DNA of 64,000 nucleotides, taken from Kordiimonadaceae bacterium. GTDB taxonomy: Bacteria; Pseudomonadota; Alphaproteobacteria; Sphingomonadales; Kordiimonadaceae. Below are positions 1 to 8,621 of this stretch, piece by piece. The translations under genes and the position numbers were made by a program. The stretch is taken from positions 608,704-672,703 of the forward strand of contig JAEPQB010000003.1 of assembly GCA_017640725.1 (NCBI GenBank), given 5' to 3'. Within the stretch, counting starts at the first letter, position 1, and each line of letters opens with the position of its first letter. Under the pieces are notes generated by a model that worked only from the letters and a program-made list of their open reading frames with translations, was not told the DNA's origin and searched no databases.

Positions 1-146
1 ACCGCAAGGACAGTTACCGGGATTCTCGCCGGCCGAACGCAAACACCGCAAAGGCTGCGGATGATATGCCGCATGAGCCGTTCGTTGGCATGGGACCACA
101 CACACCTGCCTTCCTGTTGCGGAATACGGAAAAAAAAGCTGACTAA
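1..146 (+). CDS. C-terminal end of a protein, possibly DEAD-box RNA helicase (partial)
   Basis: Reading frame 3 is open from the window edge to a TAA at 144-146 and encodes 47 residues. The first part is basic and Ser/Arg/Asn-rich, like a disordered tail. It ends in a compact motif, GMGPHTPAFLLR, followed by a short charged tail. From memory, alphaproteobacterial RhlE-type DEAD-box helicases often finish with a basic tail and a Gly-hydrophobic-Gly-x-His-x-Pro-Ala-Phe motif, which is why I suggest that family; none of the helicase core lies in the window. The other two frames look much less protein-like: frame 2 stops after about 20 codons and frame 1 is Cys/Arg-rich without a pattern. The identity is tentative, but that a real gene ends here is likely. 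Confidence 0.45.
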   Translation, partial: RKDSYRDSRRPNANTAKAADDMPHEPFVGMGPHTPAFLLRNTEKKAD

Positions 147-216
147 TTTCAGCACCCCAATTCTTGCCCGTCACATCTTACGGTCTACCTTCATCAAAAA
201 CCGAGGGAGGGCTTGA

Positions 217-1008
217 ATGAGTGACTATAAAAATATCCGTTTTTCTGTAGATAATGGTTTGGCGACAATCACCTTGAACCGCCCACAAAGCCTGAATGCC
301 CTTTCATCCGGTTTGAAAGCCGATTTCCTTGATGCCGTCCGCACCACTTCTCAAGCCAGCAGTGAGGCTCGGGCGTTATTGATCACAGGCGAAGGCCGGG
401 CATTCTGTGCAGGGGCAGATCTGGCGGAAGGAAGCTTGGCCGGGCCGGAGCGGGACCTGGGCAAAAGCCTGATGGATGACTATCACCCTATTCTGCTTGA
501 GTTAGCCAACTTGAACATGCCCGTTATTTCCGCTGTAAATGGCGTGGCCGCCGGTGCCGGTATGTCGATCGCTATTTCTGCTGACATCGTCATCGCAGCG
601 CGATCTGCTTATTTTCTTCAAGCATTTGTAAACATCGGTCTAGTTCCTGACGCGGGAAGTACATTTTTGTTGCCGCGCCTGGTGGGCGTAGCGCGGGCGC
701 GGGCAATGATGATGCTTGGTGAACGCGTGCCCGCAGAAACAGCGCTTGATTGGGGTCTAATCTACGAAGTTGTTGATGATGAGAAACTTGCCGATCATGC
801 AAAAAGCCTCGGTGAGCGTCTGGCTAAAGGGCCAACACGGGCATTGAATGGTATCCGCCAACTTGTTGCACAGTCGCTCAAAAACAACTATGCCGAACAG
901 CTTCAAGCAGAGGCGCAAATGCAGCGCGAAATGGGCAGCACGTCTGATTCCACCGAAGGTGTACTGGCGTTTATCCAGAAGCGAGAGGCCGAGTTTAAAG
1001 GCAAATAA
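217..1008 (+). CDS. Enoyl-CoA hydratase/isomerase family protein (PaaG-like)
   Basis: Crotonase-superfamily protein of 263 residues, the usual length for a single-domain member. The CoA/oxyanion-hole signatures are CAGADL (residues 64-69) and AAGAG (111-115). Where rat mitochondrial hydratase has its first catalytic Glu this protein has Ala136, while Asp145 (GLVPDAG) sits at the second position. That pattern, known from PaaG-type 1,2-epoxyphenylacetyl-CoA isomerases and related enoyl-CoA isomerases, argues for isomerase rather than plain hydratase activity; this is inference from motifs. A good ribosome binding site (GGGAGGG) precedes the ATG at 217. No other phenylacetate or beta-oxidation gene is adjacent, so the substrate cannot be read from context. 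It stands apart from the following mla operon by about 105 bases. Confidence 0.88.
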   Translation: MSDYKNIRFSVDNGLATITLNRPQSLNALSSGLKADFLDAVRTTSQASSEARALLITGEGRAFCAGADLAEGSLAGPERDLGKSLMDDYHPILLELANLNMPVISAVNGVAAGAGMSIAISADIVIAARSAYFLQAFVNIGLVPDAGSTFLLPRLVGVARARAMMMLGERVPAETALDWGLIYEVVDDEKLADHAKSLGERLAKGPTRALNGIRQLVAQSLKNNYAEQLQAEAQMQREMGSTSDSTEGVLAFIQKREAEFKGK

Positions 1009-1113
1009 CGCGACAAGCGGTGAAGTTTTGTTTTCCTCTCATGAAATCGCCACTTTTCATTTCCATTTAAGACCGCTAAACAAGGTCTAAGCCTTGGAAC
1101 AAATCGGCAACAA

Positions 1114-1908
1114 ATGGATCTGCACGTGAGCAACCCCTTGGCCATTATTGGCCGTGTTTTCTTGAACTCTCTTGCTGAGATTGGGCGTTTGTCCCGTTTC
1201 GCTGGAGTAGCTATTTCTCATACGGTAACACCGCCGATTTATTGGCGATCGATGCTGCAGCAAATGTGGCTCATTGGCTACAACAGCTTGCCTGTGGTTG
1301 GACTAACGGCTCTGTTCACGGGCGCTGCTCTGGCCCAACAGATATTTGTTGGCGGCAGCCGGTTTAATGCAGAATCTGTTGTACCGGGCGTGGTGGTGAT
1401 TGCGATTGTGCGCGAGCTTGGCCCGGTATTGGGTGGTCTTATGGTGGCGGGACGCGTTTCGTCAGCAATGGCTGCGGAACTCGGTACCATGCGTGTGACT
1501 GAGCAGATTGATGCCCTAACCACCCTGTCTACAGACCCGATCAACTACTTGGTCGTTCCGCGCCTTATTGCAGCAATTGTCACCCTGCCCCTATTGGTTT
1601 TGGTTGCCAACACAATCGGTGTTCTCGGCGGCTTTTTGATAGGTACTGAACGGCTTGGACTGAATGCCGGCACCTATCTTCAAGTGACAGCTGATTTCCT
1701 CGAGCAGTCAGATGTTGTCTCTTCTCTGGTGAAGGCGGCAGTTTTTGGGTTCATCATTGCCCTAATGGGAAGTTACCATGGCTACAATAGCCGCGGCGGT
1801 GCACAGGGCGTTGGCAAGGCAACCACAAATGCTGTTGTGTCCGCCTTCATTTTGATCCTTTTGGCGAACTTAATCATCACAGTCATCGTGTTTGGAGGTC
1901 AGTCATGA
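1114..1908 (+). CDS. mlaE: MlaE-family ABC transporter permease
   Basis: Integral inner-membrane permease of 264 residues of the MlaE/DUF140 family, the membrane half of an ABC system that moves phospholipid or other lipid between the inner and outer membranes. Seen: several hydrophobic helices, the conserved central segment with VRELGPVLGGLMVAGRVSSA and a following EQIDAL motif, both hallmarks of the family. Its stop overlaps the start of the ATPase gene by four bases (ATGA, 1905-1908), so the two subunits are translationally coupled. The substrate-binding MCE protein MlaD, which normally follows mlaE, is absent from this locus. The ATG at 1114 has only a weak upstream purine stretch, but it fits the usual N-terminal length. 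Confidence 0.9.
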   Translation: MDLHVSNPLAIIGRVFLNSLAEIGRLSRFAGVAISHTVTPPIYWRSMLQQMWLIGYNSLPVVGLTALFTGAALAQQIFVGGSRFNAESVVPGVVVIAIVRELGPVLGGLMVAGRVSSAMAAELGTMRVTEQIDALTTLSTDPINYLVVPRLIAAIVTLPLLVLVANTIGVLGGFLIGTERLGLNAGTYLQVTADFLEQSDVVSSLVKAAVFGFIIALMGSYHGYNSRGGAQGVGKATTNAVVSAFILILLANLIITVIVFGGQS

Positions 1909-2681
1909 TGACCAAACCCATGATTGAAATGACTGGCGTAACCAAAGCCTTTGGACCTAAGAAAGTCCTGCAAGGCATTGACCTCACAGTCGAAAAGGGG
2001 AAGTCGCTTGTCGTCATTGGCGGTTCGGGCACGGGCAAGTCGGTAACTCTTAAATGCATCTTGGGCCTACTGTCACCCGACTCTGGTTCTATAAAAATTG
2101 ACGGTGGAGAAGTTACCAGGCTGAGCAACAAAGACCGCAAAAAGGTTTTGACCAAATTTGGCATGCTTTTTCAGGGGGCTGCTCTTTTTGATAGTCTACC
2201 GGTTTGGACCAATGTTGCTTTTGGTCTCATTCAGGGCAAAGGCATGAAGAAAGCCGAAGCCAAAGAAATTGCGATTGAGAAATTGCGCCGGGTTGGATTG
2301 ACACCGGATGTTGGAGAGCTTTCTCCTGCCGAACTTTCGGGTGGGATGCAAAAACGAGTAGGATTGGCACGGGCCATTGCAACAGAGCCTGAAATCATAT
2401 TCTTCGATGAGCCGACCACGGGCCTTGACCCAATTATGGCTGATGTCATCAATGACCTTATTGTTGAATGTGTGCAGGACTTGGGCGCTACTACACTTTC
2501 CATCACACACGATATGGCGAGCGCCAGGAAGATCGCCGATCGCATTGCAATGATTTATCAGGGAAAAATCATTTGGGAGGGTGATAAGTCAGAGATCGAT
2601 AGCTCCGGCAACGACTATGTAGACCAATTCATTCATGGTCGCGCACAAGGTCCCATTGAAATGCAATTGTTGAAACCCTGA
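1905..2681 (+). CDS. mlaF: MlaF-family ABC transporter ATP-binding protein
   Basis: Cytoplasmic ATPase (258 residues) that powers the MlaE permease. Visible motifs in order: Walker A GGSGTGKSV (39-47), ABC signature LSGGMQ (144-149), Walker B IIFFDEP (164-170) and H-loop His202. The TGLDP element after Walker B and the overall length match the Mla/Ttg2A ATPases. Two ATGs follow each other at 1905 and 1908; the first overlaps the mlaE stop and has GGAGG at 1894-1898, so it is chosen. The stop codon shares its last base with the radA start (TGATG at 2679-2683), so all three genes are probably one transcript. MlaB (STAS) and MlaD partners are not seen nearby. Confidence 0.92.
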   Translation: MMTKPMIEMTGVTKAFGPKKVLQGIDLTVEKGKSLVVIGGSGTGKSVTLKCILGLLSPDSGSIKIDGGEVTRLSNKDRKKVLTKFGMLFQGAALFDSLPVWTNVAFGLIQGKGMKKAEAKEIAIEKLRRVGLTPDVGELSPAELSGGMQKRVGLARAIATEPEIIFFDEPTTGLDPIMADVINDLIVECVQDLGATTLSITHDMASARKIADRIAMIYQGKIIWEGDKSEIDSSGNDYVDQFIHGRAQGPIEMQLLKP

Positions 2682-4048
2682 TGGCGAAAGCACAGAAATC
2701 CTTTGCTTGTTCCGCCTGCGGCTCTGTCTACAACCGTTGGCAAGGCAAATGTGATGACTGCGGCGAGTGGAATACCATTCAGGAACATGCCAGTTCTGTC
2801 TCCGGCGCCCCAAAGGGGCTAAGCCAAAAGAAAGGCAGCGCCGTCAATCTGGTAGCCCTAAGCGAACCACTTGCAGAATCGCCCAGGCTGATGTCCGGCA
2901 TTGCCGAGCTTGATCGTGCTCTTGGTGGTGGGCTGGTGCCCGGCAGTGCGATATTGGTGGGCGGTGATCCAGGGATTGGCAAGTCGACCCTCCTACTGCA
3001 AGCCATGGGTGCTTTGTCGCTCAAAGGCGAGGACTGCATCTATATCTCGGGCGAAGAAGCCACTGCCCAAATTCAAATGCGTGCAAAAAGACTTGGACTG
3101 AGCGGCGCGCCTCTAAAGCTTGGCTGCGAAACCAGTTTACGAAACATTTTAACGACGCTCGACGAAGGCGCCGCGCCAAAAGCTGTTGTAATAGATTCGA
3201 TACAGACACTTTTTGCCGACCATGTGGAATCTGCCCCTGGCACGGTCAGCCAAGTGCGCGTTTGCGCACATGAGCTCATCAGTTTTGCCAAGCGCCGCGG
3301 CACTGTAGTGTTGATTGTTGGGCATGTAACAAAAGATGGTCAAATAGCTGGACCTCGTGTTCTGGAACATATGGTAGACACCGTGCTGTATTTCGAGGGC
3401 GACCGAGGCCATCAGTTTCGCATTCTTAGGGCTGTAAAAAACCGGTTTGGCGGAACAGACGAGATCGGTGTCTTCGAAATGACCGGTTCAGGCTTAAACG
3501 AAGTTTCGAACCCATCAGAACTGTTTTTGGCAGACCATTCTGTGCGTGAACCTGGCACATGTGTTTTCGCCGGTATCGAAGGGTCACGGCCACTTCTTGT
3601 AGAAATTCAAGCACTTGTGGCACGTTCTTCAGCCGCCAACCCCAGACGGGCTGTAGTTGGCTGGGACTCGGGCCGCTTAGCGATGGTACTGGCCGTTTTA
3701 GACGCGCGCGCAGGCCTAGGCCTTAGTGGATGTGACGTTTATTTGAATGTTGCAGGTGGCTTGAAAATATCAGAACCCGCCGCTGATTTAGCGGTCGCAG
3801 CAGCCCTGATGTCCAGCCTGTCGCAAACGGCCCTACCCGAAGAAACGGTGGTTTTTGGTGAGATCAGCTTGTCTGGCGATGTTCGCTCAGTGGCGCAAAG
3901 TGACAACCGTCTAAAAGAAGCCACAAAACTTGGCTTTTCTCGAGCAATAATGCCGAAAAACAAGAAACTTGGTAAAACTAAGCTTAGCGTGCAAACCGTG
4001 TCTCGGATCAATGATTTGGTTGCTCAGTTTTTCCCTGATGCGATATGA
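2681..4048 (+). CDS. radA: DNA repair protein RadA
   Basis: RadA/Sms, the RecA-like helicase that processes recombination intermediates and branch migration, 455 residues (family norm about 450-460). Domains in order: a four-Cys zinc finger at residues 10-27 (CxxC...CxxC), a RecA-type ATPase with Walker A GDPGIGKS (95-102), the RadA-specific KNRFG motif in the middle, and a C-terminal Lon-protease-like domain (about 290-450). All key residues are present, so it should be functional. It starts on the last base of the mlaF stop, an unusual degree of coupling between a lipid transporter and a repair gene; cvpA follows 38 bases downstream. Confidence 0.97.
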   Translation: MAKAQKSFACSACGSVYNRWQGKCDDCGEWNTIQEHASSVSGAPKGLSQKKGSAVNLVALSEPLAESPRLMSGIAELDRALGGGLVPGSAILVGGDPGIGKSTLLLQAMGALSLKGEDCIYISGEEATAQIQMRAKRLGLSGAPLKLGCETSLRNILTTLDEGAAPKAVVIDSIQTLFADHVESAPGTVSQVRVCAHELISFAKRRGTVVLIVGHVTKDGQIAGPRVLEHMVDTVLYFEGDRGHQFRILRAVKNRFGGTDEIGVFEMTGSGLNEVSNPSELFLADHSVREPGTCVFAGIEGSRPLLVEIQALVARSSAANPRRAVVGWDSGRLAMVLAVLDARAGLGLSGCDVYLNVAGGLKISEPAADLAVAAALMSSLSQTALPEETVVFGEISLSGDVRSVAQSDNRLKEATKLGFSRAIMPKNKKLGKTKLSVQTVSRINDLVAQFFPDAI

Positions 4049-4086
4049 TACACCCCGAATACTTGTCTATGAGGAAACCATAAGCA

Positions 4087-4749
4087 ATGGATACTACCGC
4101 ACTAACAGCTTTCGACATTGCAGTTTTGCTGGTGGTTGGCGTTTCCGTGGTTATGGCCTTTAGCAAAGGCTTCGCGACCGTGGCTCTTAGTCTATTGGCT
4201 TGGGTCGCCACTATTTTGGCCGTGGTGTTTGCAGGTGAGCTTATTACCCCGTATTTGCGGCCCTATGTGGAGCCTGAATGGCTAGCTGACACTCTCACAT
4301 ATGCCGGGCTGTTTATCGGCGGTCTATTCATCCTCAAATGGCTGGCGAGCCTTATTGGTGGCGCGATCAAGAACAGCCCTGTTGGATTTCTAGACCGATC
4401 ATTGGGCGCTCTCTTTGGCTTATTGCGAGGCATGGTATTGGTGTCAGCGCTCTATTTTGGTTTCACTAAACTCGTGCCAGGTGATGAGCCTTCTTGGGTG
4501 CAAAACGCGCAAACAAGACCGCTTGTTGCGTGGGGGTCCGAAATGTTGGCTTCTGTTGTTGGCGGCGCTTTGGGCCAAGATGCCGGAGATTTTGGGTCCG
4601 ACTATTTAGAGCGGGCAAAAGAAGCGGCGGCCAGCCAATTTATTGATGAAGCCGCAGAAGAATTGTCTGGAAAATACCAAGACCAAATACGCCAACAGTT
4701 AGACGATCTGGTTGAAGAAGCGGAAAAAGATGATGGCTCCACTTTGTAA
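4087..4749 (+). CDS. cvpA: CvpA family inner-membrane protein
   Basis: CvpA is a small inner-membrane protein originally linked to colicin V production and to purF expression in E. coli, and later to envelope integrity; its biochemical role is not settled. The 220-residue product has four hydrophobic helices in the first 160 residues and a charged, Glu/Ala/Gln-rich cytoplasmic tail (about 160-220) that is probably helical. The conserved N-terminal pattern (Asp-hydrophobic, then a GFSKG-like SKGF segment near residue 28) is visible. Position between radA and purF is the classical cvpA-purF arrangement. The tail is longer than in E. coli CvpA (162 residues), which is common in alphaproteobacteria. 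Confidence 0.9.
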   Translation: MDTTALTAFDIAVLLVVGVSVVMAFSKGFATVALSLLAWVATILAVVFAGELITPYLRPYVEPEWLADTLTYAGLFIGGLFILKWLASLIGGAIKNSPVGFLDRSLGALFGLLRGMVLVSALYFGFTKLVPGDEPSWVQNAQTRPLVAWGSEMLASVVGGALGQDAGDFGSDYLERAKEAAASQFIDEAAEELSGKYQDQIRQQLDDLVEEAEKDDGSTL

Positions 4750-4883
4750 ACTATTTCAGGCAACAAAATTGTAATCTCCCTCTAGGCACAGATGTGCTTT
4801 CACTATATAGGAGGGGTGGTTTTGTCAGGTCACGTTGCCAAAACATTCAATGCATTGGCACGTGCAACATCCGGGGTAATGCA

Positions 4884-6362
4884 ATGGCTGACGCTGAACA
4901 GTTTCTCTCCCACCCATTTGACGATGACAAATTAAGGGAAGAATGCGGCGTATTCGGCATTTTTGGCAGTCAGGACGCAACAGCCCACACAGCTTTGGGA
5001 CTTCATGCTCTTCAGCACAGAGGCCAAGAAGCCGCAGGCATCACCGCCTTTGACGGCGAAGAATTCCACACCAAACGTGTGTTGGGACATGTAGCTGACA
5101 ACTTCACCAACCAGACAGTCATAGACAGCCTTCCAGGTCATACAGCTATTGGCCACGTTCGCTATTCTACGACGGGTGACACGGTTCTTCGCAATTGTCA
5201 GCCTCTGTTTGCGGAGTTTGCGTCCGGTGGATTTGCAGTGGCTCACAATGGCAACCTGACCAATGCAGCGCATTTGCGGAAGTCTCTCGTTCAGCGTGGA
5301 TCTATTTTCCAGTCAACATCTGATACTGAAGTCATCATCCACCTGATTGCCACCAGTCGATTTCGCACCCTTATGGAGCGCATTATCGATACGCTCCGGC
5401 AACTTGAAGGCGCCTATTCACTGGTTGCACTAACCCGTGAGGGACTGATCGGGGTTCGCGATCCTCTTGGGGTCAGGCCGCTCGTGTTGGGGAAACTCGA
5501 CAAGTCTTACATTCTCTGCTCGGAAACTTGCGCACTGGATATTATTGGCGCTGAATATGTCAGGGACATCGAGCCAGGTGAGCTTGTCGTCATTACAGAT
5601 GACGGTATGCAGTCATCCAAACCGTTTCCTGAAGAAAAAGCACGCCCTTGTATATTTGAGCACGTGTATTTCGCACGCCCAGACAGTTACATGGACAAAA
5701 TGAGTGTTTATGAAGTACGCAAGCGCATTGGCGCTGAATTGGCGCGCGAAAACAGCGTGGACGCAGACCTGGTAATTCCGGTCCCGGATTCGGGCACGCC
5801 CGCTGCAATTGGGTACGCTCAGGAATCCGGAATTCCGTTTGAGCTGGGGATTATTCGAAATCACTATGTTGGTCGCACTTTCATTGAGCCGAGCGATCAA
5901 ATTCGCCACTTTGGTGTGAAGCTAAAGCACAACGCCAATCGCTGGCACATTGAAGGTAAGCGCATAGTGCTGGTTGACGATTCCATCGTTCGCGGCACCA
6001 CTTCGATGAAAATCGTCACAATGATGCGTGAAGCTGGCGCAACGGAGGTGCATATGCGCATTGCATCACCACCTACCGCCCACAGTTGTTTTTACGGCGT
6101 CGACACTCCAGAGCGTAGTAAACTGCTGGCGGCGAGGATGGATATTGATGCCATGCGCGAGCATATCGATGCTGACAGTCTTTCCTTCCTGTCGATCGAT
6201 GGTCTTTACCGCGCTGTCAATCAACCATCTGGCCGTGACAGCAATGCTCCTGCCTATTGTGATGCATGCTTCACGGGCGATTACCCGACTTTCCTTACTG
6301 ATCAATCTGAAGAAGATCAAAACTCCCGCCAGTTGGATATGATGCCTCCACTGAGCGCCTAA
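4884..6362 (+). CDS. purF: Amidophosphoribosyltransferase
   Basis: First committed enzyme of purine synthesis: transfers glutamine-derived ammonia to PRPP. The frame is open from 4794, but I place the start at 4884 (MADAEQF), preceded by CCGGGG; that gives 492 residues. A short propeptide precedes the nucleophilic Cys of ECGVFGIFG, as in the self-processed Bacillus-type enzyme. Four cysteines matching its iron-sulfur ligands are present: ARPCIFEH, AHSCFYG and YCDACFTG near the C-terminus. The PRPP loop is VLVDDSIVRGTT. So this is the iron-sulfur, propeptide-bearing class rather than the E. coli class. It follows cvpA by 134 bases. Confidence 0.96.
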   Translation: MADAEQFLSHPFDDDKLREECGVFGIFGSQDATAHTALGLHALQHRGQEAAGITAFDGEEFHTKRVLGHVADNFTNQTVIDSLPGHTAIGHVRYSTTGDTVLRNCQPLFAEFASGGFAVAHNGNLTNAAHLRKSLVQRGSIFQSTSDTEVIIHLIATSRFRTLMERIIDTLRQLEGAYSLVALTREGLIGVRDPLGVRPLVLGKLDKSYILCSETCALDIIGAEYVRDIEPGELVVITDDGMQSSKPFPEEKARPCIFEHVYFARPDSYMDKMSVYEVRKRIGAELARENSVDADLVIPVPDSGTPAAIGYAQESGIPFELGIIRNHYVGRTFIEPSDQIRHFGVKLKHNANRWHIEGKRIVLVDDSIVRGTTSMKIVTMMREAGATEVHMRIASPPTAHSCFYGVDTPERSKLLAARMDIDAMREHIDADSLSFLSIDGLYRAVNQPSGRDSNAPAYCDACFTGDYPTFLTDQSEEDQNSRQLDMMPPLSA

Positions 6363-6376
6363 CTGGAGCCTAGTTA

Positions 6377-7111
6377 ATGAGTAAACGCCTTGAAGGTCGC
6401 CTGGCACTGGTGACAGGTGCTTCGCGTGGCATTGGTCGCGCAGTGTCCCTCGCTCTCGCAGCCGAGGGGGCCGATATAATCGCAATAGCCCGACCTCGCT
6501 CTCAGGCTGCTTTGGAAAGCCTCGACGATGAAATTCGGGCTTTGGGCCGGAGCTGCACGCTCGTCCCATTTGATTTGAAGGATCATGATGCGATCGACCG
6601 GCTCGGCGGGTCCGTTTATGAACGCTGGGGAAAACTGGACATTTTTGTCGGTAATGCTGGTATCCTTGGTCCGCTCAGTCCTCTCGGGCATATTCCACCA
6701 AAAGAGTTTCAAGAGCTTTTGGATATAAATGTCACCGCCAACTATCGTTTCATTCGTTCGCTTGATCCCCTTCTGAAGGCAAGCGATGCGGGACGTTCCA
6801 TCATTGTTTCATCTGGCAGCAATGGCAAAGATAAAGCCTACTGGGGCGGCTACATGATGAGTAAGGCAGCGGTTGAGAATCTCGCCCTCACCTACGCCAA
6901 CGAATGCAAACAAACACAAGTGCGTTCAAATGTCGTGAACCCTGGGCCGATCCGTACCATGATGAGAGCCAAAGCCGTGCCGGGAGAGGACGAAAGTGCC
7001 CTGCCCGCACCAGAAGACATTGCCAAATTGTTTGTGGAACTGGCGCTTCCAGAGTGTGACCGTAACGGAGAAGTGATCAGTTTCTACAATTGGGCCGGCC
7101 TTTCACGTTGA
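6377..7111 (+). CDS. SDR family oxidoreductase (YciK-like)
   Basis: Short-chain dehydrogenase/reductase of 244 residues. Seen: the nucleotide-binding TGASRGIG (14-21), NAG in the central strand (NAGILGP), and a catalytic YxxxK as YMMSK with a Ser upstream in the ISS/SSGSN region. The N-terminus (KRLEGRLALVTGAS) and the NAGILGPLSPL segment resemble E. coli YciK, whose physiological substrate is unknown. It begins 14 bases after the purF stop with a plain GGAG ribosome binding site, so it is probably co-transcribed with purF. An Arg in the segment after strand beta2 (AIARPRS) suggests NADPH preference, which is inference only. Confidence 0.88.
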   Translation: MSKRLEGRLALVTGASRGIGRAVSLALAAEGADIIAIARPRSQAALESLDDEIRALGRSCTLVPFDLKDHDAIDRLGGSVYERWGKLDIFVGNAGILGPLSPLGHIPPKEFQELLDINVTANYRFIRSLDPLLKASDAGRSIIVSSGSNGKDKAYWGGYMMSKAAVENLALTYANECKQTQVRSNVVNPGPIRTMMRAKAVPGEDESALPAPEDIAKLFVELALPECDRNGEVISFYNWAGLSR

Positions 7112-7178
7112 CACCATCCACTTCCCTTTAGATGCTTGATGCGCGGGGTGGGCTTCCCCGCCGTGAAGGGGATGTCAC

Positions 7179-8621
7179 ATGGGGAAATTGAAACTGATTT
7201 CATCTGTTTTTGCTGCTGTTGGCATGACAGCAGCCGCACTAGCAAATGCCGCACCCGAATTTACCGAACAATCTGAGCAGTTTGTCACGATCCAGCAAGA
7301 TGAATTTGTTTTGGAAAACGTGCGCCTTGTTGACGGGACAGGCGCACCCGCGCTTGAGCAACAGTGCGTTTTTGTCCAGATGGGAAAAATCGCAGCTGTC
7401 GGCCCTAGTGGCTCTTGTGGTGCTTCAGCGGAAACAGAAGTTATGGATTTGGCCGGAAAAACCGTTTTGCCGGGCTTTGTCATGCTGCATGAGCATATGT
7501 TTTACAATGCCAGTGATCCGGATTGGTTTATTCAGAGCACCCAACCCGTTGTTTTTCCGCGGTTATATCTTGCAGGCGGCGTAACCACAGCCCGAACTGC
7601 CGGTAGTTTTGAACCCTACACTGACTTGAAAGTAAAACAATACATCGGGGCCGGAAGGCTTGTAGGGCCCAATTTTGACACAACTGCACCTTTCCTCGAA
7701 GGGTACCCAGCTCAATTCCTCCAAGCTCCAGAAATCGAGACTGAAGCTGAGGCAGTGCAGTTCGTGAATTATTGGGCGGGCCAAGGAATGACGTCCTTTA
7801 AGGCCTACATGAATATCAAGCGCAGCGTGTTAAAGGCCGCAATAGATGCCGCCCATGCCGAAGGACTAAAAGTTGCGGGACATTTGTGTTCGGTTACTTA
7901 CGCAGAAGCATCCGATATGGGTATCGATAACCTGGAACACGGCTTCATGATCGCGACAGATTTTGTGAAAGACCGGCAACCAGACACATGCGGCGGTTTT
8001 CCTTTGGCTCGTTTTATGGAACTTGAGCTTGAGAGCGCTGAAGTCCAAGCATTGATGGACAAACTTGTCGAAAATGGAACGGCTATAACCTCCACACTCG
8101 CTGTGCTAGCGCGGATATCTGCAACAGAAAACCCACCTAATCCAGCCGCTGTGGAAGCCTTGGGTCACGGTGCAAAAGCACACTATTTGGGCAATCATGC
8201 CCGCGGTTATGCCAACGCGCTCAGCAACGACATCTGGGCACGTGCGGTTCGAAAAGAGATGGCGTGGGAAAAGGCATTCTATGACAAAGGCGGCCTGCTG
8301 GTTACCGGATCAGACACAACGGGTATTGGCGGTACGGTCGCGGGCTTCGCGAACCACGAATTGCTCAAACTGCTCGTTGAGGCAGGCTTTACGCCACTAG
8401 AAGCAATAAAGATTTCGACGATGAACGGCGCCATCTCTATGGAAAGGCAAAATGAGATTGGATCTATTGCTGTTGGAAAAAACGCAGACCTAATCATCAT
8501 TGACGGCCAACCCGACATGGATATCTCGGACATCACCCGAGTGGTCACTGTTTTTAAAGATGGGGTTGGATATGACAGCCAAGCATTGATCGCGGCTTCT
8601 AAGGGACGTGTTGAGAACTAG
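7179..8621 (+). CDS. Exported amidohydrolase family protein
   Basis: Metal-dependent hydrolase of the imidazolonepropionase/dipeptidase-like amidohydrolase group, 480 residues. The N-terminus is a typical Sec signal peptide (short basic start, hydrophobic core, ANAA cleavage region near residue 25), so it acts in the periplasm or outside. Visible metal motifs: HEH after the first strand, a Lys in TSFKAYM that would be the carbamylated bridge, two later His (AGHLC and NLEHG) and the final Asp in VTGSDTTG. Substrate is not predictable; related exported enzymes cleave Xaa-Pro or other dipeptides. A small GC hairpin (7143-7161) precedes it. Its stop TAG and that of the convergent meaB gene share the palindrome CTAG at 8618-8621. 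Confidence 0.85.
   Translation: MGKLKLISSVFAAVGMTAAALANAAPEFTEQSEQFVTIQQDEFVLENVRLVDGTGAPALEQQCVFVQMGKIAAVGPSGSCGASAETEVMDLAGKTVLPGFVMLHEHMFYNASDPDWFIQSTQPVVFPRLYLAGGVTTARTAGSFEPYTDLKVKQYIGAGRLVGPNFDTTAPFLEGYPAQFLQAPEIETEAEAVQFVNYWAGQGMTSFKAYMNIKRSVLKAAIDAAHAEGLKVAGHLCSVTYAEASDMGIDNLEHGFMIATDFVKDRQPDTCGGFPLARFMELELESAEVQALMDKLVENGTAITSTLAVLARISATENPPNPAAVEALGHGAKAHYLGNHARGYANALSNDIWARAVRKEMAWEKAFYDKGGLLVTGSDTTGIGGTVAGFANHELLKLLVEAGFTPLEAIKISTMNGAISMERQNEIGSIAVGKNADLIIIDGQPDMDISDITRVVTVFKDGVGYDSQALIAASKGRVEN

Noticed and set aside
4794-4883. Upstream extension of the purF frame
   Set aside because: The extension is Cys/Arg-rich and not conserved; the ATG at 4884 gives the short propeptide before the catalytic Cys known for this enzyme class.
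7143-7161. GC hairpin GCGGGG/CCCCGC before the amidohydrolase gene
   Set aside because: No T tract on either strand and it lies close to the ribosome binding site; not a convincing terminator or riboswitch.
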